Positions 58,931 to 64,000 of a DNA stretch of 64,000 nt are shown here, one piece after another. Position numbers and translations under genes: made by a program. The stretch covers positions 186,001 through 250,000 of the forward strand of contig JAUKUA010000010.1 of NCBI GenBank assembly GCA_030549175.1, given 5' to 3'. Each line of letters starts with the position of its first letter. The first letter of the stretch is position 1. Source of the stretch: Lasiosphaeris hirsuta. Taxonomy: Eukaryota > Ascomycota > Sordariomycetes > Sordariales > Lasiosphaeriaceae. The notes below the pieces were generated by a model. The model searched no databases, was not told the origin of the DNA, and saw only the letters and a program-made list of their open reading frames with translations.

Positions 58931-59830
58931 ATGAGTTTCCCTTCTGTCGTAGAGATACCAGGCTCCTAAGATTCTCTCAATTCATTTATCGTACTAGATT
59001 TATCTTTTAATGTATATACTCAACCAAGAGATAGCCTATCTCCAAACCCGTCTGGTCTGTTCGTGACACAATCTGAGTAGCTAGAACGCGATATACCCGA
59101 ACCAATAGTCGTACCAGAAGGCCCGGAAGGAATGGTATGGTACGCGACATAGCCAGACAACGCTATAGTACCCACCAGAAAAAAACGCGACTTCTACTTA
59201 GCTGCCAAATCAGTTTTTCTTACTTATCCTAGATGCCTATTAGACATAGACATATTTAACACGGCAATAAACTTATTTGGATTCGAGGATTACTTTGTAG
59301 TACGTGAGAGTCATTAAGACGGTACTCCGTACTTTCACGTGATCGGGATCTTTCCCAAGACGAAAAATATAAAGAACGCCTATTACTTCGACATTAGCCA
59401 ATACTACCTATAGATCGGTAAAACTCGGAGCTTTATCACAGCGTGGAAATATTTTCATAAAAAAGAAGATAGATCCGAACACATCGGCGGCGACCTCGTT
59501 ATCCCGAAAACGGCCCGGGTCACAATGTAAGATAACGTATAGAAAGATACCGCCAAAGCCGAAACAAAAGATAATCTCTTTAAAATGTTAAAAGTAGACG
59601 TACTATAACAGTTCATATATTTATATATTAACATTAAAGCCTACATAAACGATATGTTTAAGGCCGAACGTAAATAATACGTCTCGTCATAACTAGACAG
59701 CCTTTGGGAAATCTTAGAAGAAATAACAAAATAGATAAAGAAAAACCTCTATAACCTACTATATAAGTACTCTTATATAATAAGATACGTTACTTAGGTA
59801 TTTTCTATTGGATGTTCTAAGTTTATTATT
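58931..59830 (+). pseudogene. geminivirus-like Rep (HUH endonuclease) relic, D copy 2
   Basis: The start ATG is kept (58,931), 166 bases from the element end. Motif I reads FLTYPRC near 59,215-59,235, the geminivirus form. Motif II reads YFHV at 59,330-59,341, its first His lost by CAC-to-TAC. GIFPKTK follows, then YFDI in the stretch where geminivirus Reps carry their GRS element. Motif III reads KYFHKKED at 59,447-59,470, with the catalytic Tyr and Lys (YxxK) present. Stops TAA/TAG occur at several former Gln or Trp codons, so it cannot be expressed. After about 59,600 the similarity to known Reps fades and no Walker A is visible. Homologues are Reps of geminiviruses, genomoviruses and endogenous Rep copies in fungi; placement among them needs a tree. 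Confidence 0.88.
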
Positions 59831-61560
59831 ATTAGAATATAAGATTTTTCTCTTCTCTCCCGGGGAGGCTTTCTTCCGAATTTCGAAATAAAGTATTATT
59901 AAGCCGCTTAGAAAATGTCTCCTCTTTATTCAGATACTTAAGATCTAAAAATAAATTTAAAACTTAACGACTAACTTTTCTTTAATAAGACCGAAATTAT
60001 TAGTCCTATTTAGCTTAATAAGACTATAAAAAATGACATAGGTATGAAGTTTAAGTAACTATAACTATATATAAGGATATTAAAACGGTATATTACTCGA
60101 CGAGACTAAAAAATATATTATTCTTAACGACATTTTATTAAATAACAATAATATATATTAGTATTATAAATAGATTCTAAGGTATTAGATATCTTTTATA
60201 TATATAAATAAATATAAGTTAAAGACGAAAGTTACTAAATAAAAGTTACTATATATTTATATTTATAATAAAGACTTAAGAGAATTATATAATAAAATCG
60301 ATATAAATTAGTTAAAAAGAAATTATATTTTCATCGAAATTATCAACTTTCTCTTTATAAAATAAGTACTATTAGAAACATTTACCTTAATATAAAATAA
60401 ACTAGAAAGATTTTTATTATAGATTAAAAAAAATAAAGAATTTTTATAACTATTTAATCGTCTTCTTTTTAATATATAGTAGTTTTAACCTTATTAATCT
60501 TAATAGCTAATAAAACAATTCCTATAATATCTTTCTTTTCCTATATTATAATAATAATAAATACCTCCGATTATAACATACCGAGACGAGACGATTTTAT
60601 AGAGACATCTTCGTTCTTTACCTTTAGTTTTATCTTTAGTATAACTAATAGCTACTCTACTTATATATAAGAAATATTAAATAAAATATAAAACATAACA
60701 TTTATATATTAAATAATATTTAAAGTATAGTCTACCTATTAAATATTATCTATATTATTACTACTTATTATAACTTTTTTCTTCTAACTAAGTTAAATAA
60801 AAAAAGATCGAAACTTTAATATTAATATATTATATAGTTTATAAATAAAACTCTTATCTAACTAAACACATGTCTTAACTTCCTTCTAAACTAGTTAATA
60901 TATAAAGAGACATATATTTATATAAGTTAACAACCCCTTATTAAAAAACAAATATATATAATCTAAAGTCTATAGCTTTTTATTAGGTGATAAGACCTAA
61001 GTAAATAAAAAAGGCTAGATATTATTCTTTAATATAATCTTATTAAAATTATATATCATAAACGAACTTTATATTAATATAAAAGATAGCTAAAATATCA
61101 AAATCTTAACATAATAAGTCTAAGAATAAATAATATCAAACTATAATTTTATTCTACGTGTCTTAATTATACTTATGTTAATATCGTTACTTTATAATAT
61201 CTCCGAACTAAGAACTAAGAGGACATAGAGATCCGTACCAACATATATATCCTTAAAAAAGTATAAATAATCCTTATCATACAAATACCGTTTTACGTTT
61301 TTTATAGTACCAGTAACTACTTTGATCTTTTAAATAAACTAATAACTAGGTATATTAAAGCGGTACCTCTGTTAAAAACTACTTAAGAACCCCTAACCTA
61401 TCACTAATAATATAAGGAGGGTAGAGAAACGGAACAACGGTTAGTACGACCAGAAAGAATCCTACACCGTCGAAGAGATAGCCAGAGAAGATATTTATTT
61501 CTAAGACACTTCTACTATATAAGCTCTAATTAATTAACTAATTACTAATCATATAGTAGG
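59831..61560. other. AT-rich middle of D copy 2, unreadable
   Basis: Same length and layout as in copy 1. No motif is recognised on either strand. Confidence 0.4.
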
Positions 61561-61909
61561 TCGGGAAGATAACAGTAACAGTTTCGAAGCGAGCTTAACC
61601 TATACGCCCGACCAAAAGAAAATATATAACACGAGCGTCTACGAAATCTAACCTAAAGATCATACACTGGCGGAGAGAAAGATATACGTTAAACAATCGT
61701 GTCAATATCGCCGATAGGGACGTCGTCGATACGACGAAAACCGTACGGTATGATATGTAGAACGATACGGGTGATGATAGAGACGACGAAAACCTCCTTG
61801 TCGGTAACGTAGATAAGGCATAAGAACTGACAAAAAATTCCTAAGGGAACGGTTTATATATGAAGAGTTAATATAGGAGGAAAAAAAGAATAAGGAGACG
61901 GAGGTTAAA

Positions 61910-61962
61910 TGGCCGAGCGGTTAACCGCTTGACCATAGCGTGAGAGATTCGGTTGATATTTT
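61910..61962 (+). promoter_or_regulatory. tRNA-like A and B boxes in D copy 2
   Basis: TGGCCGAGCGG at 61,910-61,920 is a perfect A-box form of Ser/Leu tRNAs. GATTCGGTTGA near 61,946-61,956 is a B-box-like match, GGTTCGGTTGA in copy 1. A second B-box-like GGTTCAATCCCC is at 62,086-62,097. This points to a Pol III promoter or a tRNA-derived insert beside the origin. Confidence 0.5.
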
Positions 61963-62230
61963 ACCGATATAACAAATCGCCCCATGTATGTACCAATTGA
62001 AAAAATGCCTCACGGAGAACGTACATAGTAGCTACGTAACAATTACGCACGACCCCGCACCCTGTAGGCACTGGCTAACCACGAAGGTTCAATCCCCGAG
62101 TCTAGACGATCGTAATCTCCTACCGTCAGATGTAAGCACATAAGTACGCCATCCATCGGATCACACACCGTAAACATCCGAGGACATCTCCTGTGACACA
62201 CTACCAGGACAGAGGATATCAAGACATCAA

Positions 62231-62249
62231 CACCAAGGCTGTAATATTA
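62231..62249 (-). other. nick-site half of the split origin and host TAATATT
   Basis: On minus: host TAATATT (62,249-62,243), then element AC (62,242-62,241), then stem arm AGCCTTGGTG. The junction itself reads TAATATTAC. Confidence 0.85.
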
Positions 62250-62342
62250 TTTTTAGCCTTAAACTTACTTATAAGTTAACTAAACTATCATTTTATATTT
62301 ATTAACTTTAATCTAAACTATTAAATAATAATTATAACCTAA
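62243..62342 (-). repeat. about 100 bp shared with 15,622-15,724
   Basis: Both copies run from a TAATATT site through GAGG/AAGG-C-TAAA, TTAACTAAACTATC and a final ATAATTATAAC, then diverge. At 15,622 the site is uninterrupted (TAATATTACC on minus); here element D occupies it. Confidence 0.75.
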
Positions 62343-63575
62343 TTAGAGACACTTAGTCTTATATACTCCTTATTCTTAATTAATAATTAAAGCTCGTATT
62401 ATTAGAGGGCTAATCCTTTAAATAATAAAAATAGTTCTTTATAAAAAGTACTATATCTATCTAAATCTAAGGCCGTTTCCTTAATATATATAGTTTAAAG
62501 ATAAATATTACGGTAATGAAGCTACTTACTGTCATAGAACAGTTAAACTTTACTATCTTTCTTTGGTAGTACGTCTAGCTAGAGAAGACCGACATGATAG
62601 ATCTGTTAGTTAGAACCTCTTATCGTTAATAGAATATATATTTAAGCCGCGGGACTAGTCGCCGACATATTGGTCCTTATAAGAGTAATCGTAAGATATG
62701 TCTATATAACTTATATTATCTACGTAAGCTACTTCTTAATTGTTAATTGTCTCAGAGGTAAAAATGAAGATAGACCAGAAGATTACTCGTCAGTACGATT
62801 CTTAAGTAGATCCGGATCTTACCCCGGCGTATAGTCTTCTGTTATTTTACTTAGTATTACGGGTAAGAATCCTTCGTCTTATAATGTGGTATCAGACTTC
62901 CTTAGTATAGTATCTCGTCTAGCTGTTAATGTCACGTTACTTAGTAGTAAGATGGTTAGCGTACCCTTAAGTATTAGGTCTGTGGGCGGTAACGTTACCA
63001 GGGTCTATTAGGTATCCCTTGGTTCTGGCGTTTCCGCCGTTCTTAAGTACTCTGGTACTAGATAGAGACCTTTCTATATTCCTTGAAGGTAGTTATCGAC
63101 CAGAGTTTTGAAGTGCTCTTTCAGAATGTAGTTGTTAACGTTCTAGGTATTTAGATAACTGTTTTGAATAGGGCTTCTTAAGTAGGTAAATGTTCCGTTG
63201 GTAAGAAAAATTAGGCTTGTTAACGCCACGAGTACTTACTTATACTCCGGCTTTACGTTAGTTTACTACTTGACTCTTAGATTCTTAGAGTTGTAGTCGA
63301 ATACCTGTTAGGCTTCGTGGAGCTTAATAATGTATATCCGCTTGTCTTGTTGTTTTAACAGTAGGTCGCCGACTTAGTTAAGAGCCTTCGTGCAGTTAAC
63401 GTGTGTGTTGTCGTTGTTGTCTTAACAGTAGGCCGCCGACTTAGTTAAGAGCCTTCGTACTGTTGACGTTGACGTTGTTGTTGTCTTTATTACAACGTGG
63501 TATAAGCTAGTGTTGGTCCTAGAGGTATTAAATTGACTGATGAGGTCTATCCGATTCGATGGTAGGGGTATCACT
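62343..63575 (-). mobile_element. 5' internal part of element E (leader and probable gag start)
   Basis: Less mutated than pol. It contains a repeated unit, GTCGCCGACTTAGTTAAGAG and its variant, near 63,365 and 63,432, and GTTGTTGTC-like repeats at 63,400-63,485. No gag motif is recognised with certainty. Confidence 0.5.
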
Positions 63576-63809
63576 TGCTACGGTTAAAAGGACCGCTTAC
63601 GTAAGCGTTACTTTGGTAGTCCTTCACATGAACACTGACATGACATATTATATAGTAGTGTAAATAGTTTGTAAAGGATGGCCCGTTGGCAATCAGTCTG
63701 GAGGGCGCGCTGCCATTATATAGCAACGCACCCCCTGTGCTTAATTGAGCGTAGGGACTACGTACAACGGACTAACCTATCTAGGCTATCTATATTTTTC
63801 CACGTAACA
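63576..63809 (-). mobile_element. LTR of Ty3/gypsy element E (right copy)
   Basis: 234 bp, TGCTACGGTT to CCACGTAACA on plus, followed by CTATA (63,810-63,814). It is the 5' LTR if pol is on minus. Confidence 0.92.
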
Positions 63810-63814
63810 CTATA

Positions 63815-64000
63815 TATAAGATACATAAATACCAAAATACCTAAAGGATCTGTCCTAACTACTCATCGGTCCCGAATCTTCCTTAGCTACCTGTCTCTCG
63901 TACCTTATAAATCCGTAGTTACAAGCTAAGTAAAGCTGGCCCATTACATATTGGTCTACGGCTAGTATTAATACTTATTCCTATAGTTCTAACGGTATGG
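63815..64000 (-). mobile_element. LTR F, second part, cut by the window end
   Basis: Resumes the chromovirus LTR after element E (TATAAGATACATAAATACC...), matching A, B and the solo LTR downstream of GGAAGGCTATGTATAAG. Confidence 0.88.

Larger units (their letters stand above)
58765..62242 (-). mobile_element. CRESS-DNA-like rolling-circle element D, copy 2 (virion sense = minus)
   Basis: 3478 bp. On minus it begins AC AGCCTTGGTG (62,242-62,231) and ends CACCAAGGCT ACCTTTTAATATT (58,787-58,765). Joined end to end these give a 10-bp perfect stem and a 15-base loop containing an intact TAATATTAC, a complete geminivirus-type origin split at its nick. The host before it reads TAATATT (62,249-62,243 on minus) and continues AC after it (58,764-58,763). 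The Rep relic is on plus (58,931 onward). Confidence 0.88.

Noticed and set aside
58627..58932. A 101-codon minus-strand frame, similar in both D copies (also at 25,351 plus)
   Set aside because: It straddles the element boundary in copy 2 and lies antisense to the Rep leader. Its likeness in the two copies follows from the copies being the same element.

Overview
The window looks like a filamentous ascomycete (Pezizomycotina) chromosome. The signs are a HET-domain gene, a highly reducing polyketide synthase relic, a short GT-AG intron, and a 51 kb block carrying the mark of repeat-induced point mutation (RIP): strong TpA excess, CpA loss, and coding frames broken mainly by CAA/CAG/TGG-to-stop changes.

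Positions 1-12,450 are a gene-containing accessory segment of balanced base composition. It holds a SF1-helicase relic (2130-2450), an intact HET protein (2801-4882, minus), a small ankyrin protein (5580-6212), a secreted alpha/beta hydrolase with one intron (6838-8086), an SDR-type oxidoreductase (8702-9568), a broken HR-PKS 3' end (9733-11176, minus) and a cytochrome P450 fragment (about 11,678-12,007). PKS + P450 + SDR + hydrolase reads as the remains of a secondary-metabolite cluster whose core is dead.

Positions about 12,450-64,000 hold almost no open frames and are a nest of retroelements. Boundaries were resolved by matching termini and 5-bp target duplications. Chromovirus I (fragments 15,970-18,117 and 49,514-50,879) was split by LTR element H (18,118-49,513, TSD AGTAG). 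H was invaded by chromovirus C (LTR from 21,037). C was invaded by full-length chromovirus A (27,214-46,028, TSD TTTAA). A was invaded by a solo LTR (30,841-32,180, TSD ATCTC) and by full-length chromovirus B (35,741-44,457, minus, TSD ATATT). To the right, LTR F (from 50,880) was invaded by a second Ty3/gypsy family, E (51,401-63,809, TSD CTATA).

The most interesting items are two copies of a 3.48-kb element, called D here (22,041-25,519 and 58,765-62,242, inverted relative to each other). D carries a broken geminivirus-like Rep HUH-endonuclease gene with motifs I, II and III. Its ends are the two halves of a replication-origin stem-loop. Joined as a circle, the ends place the nonanucleotide TAATATTAC in the loop of a 10-bp perfect stem, and the linear copies start and end at the expected nick, TAATATT/AC. 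Both copies sit in host TAATATT/AC sites. One of these sites, in the LTR of element C, was apparently created by RIP. D therefore looks like a CRESS-DNA replicon that integrates as a rolling-circle transposon, with ambisense layout around the origin.
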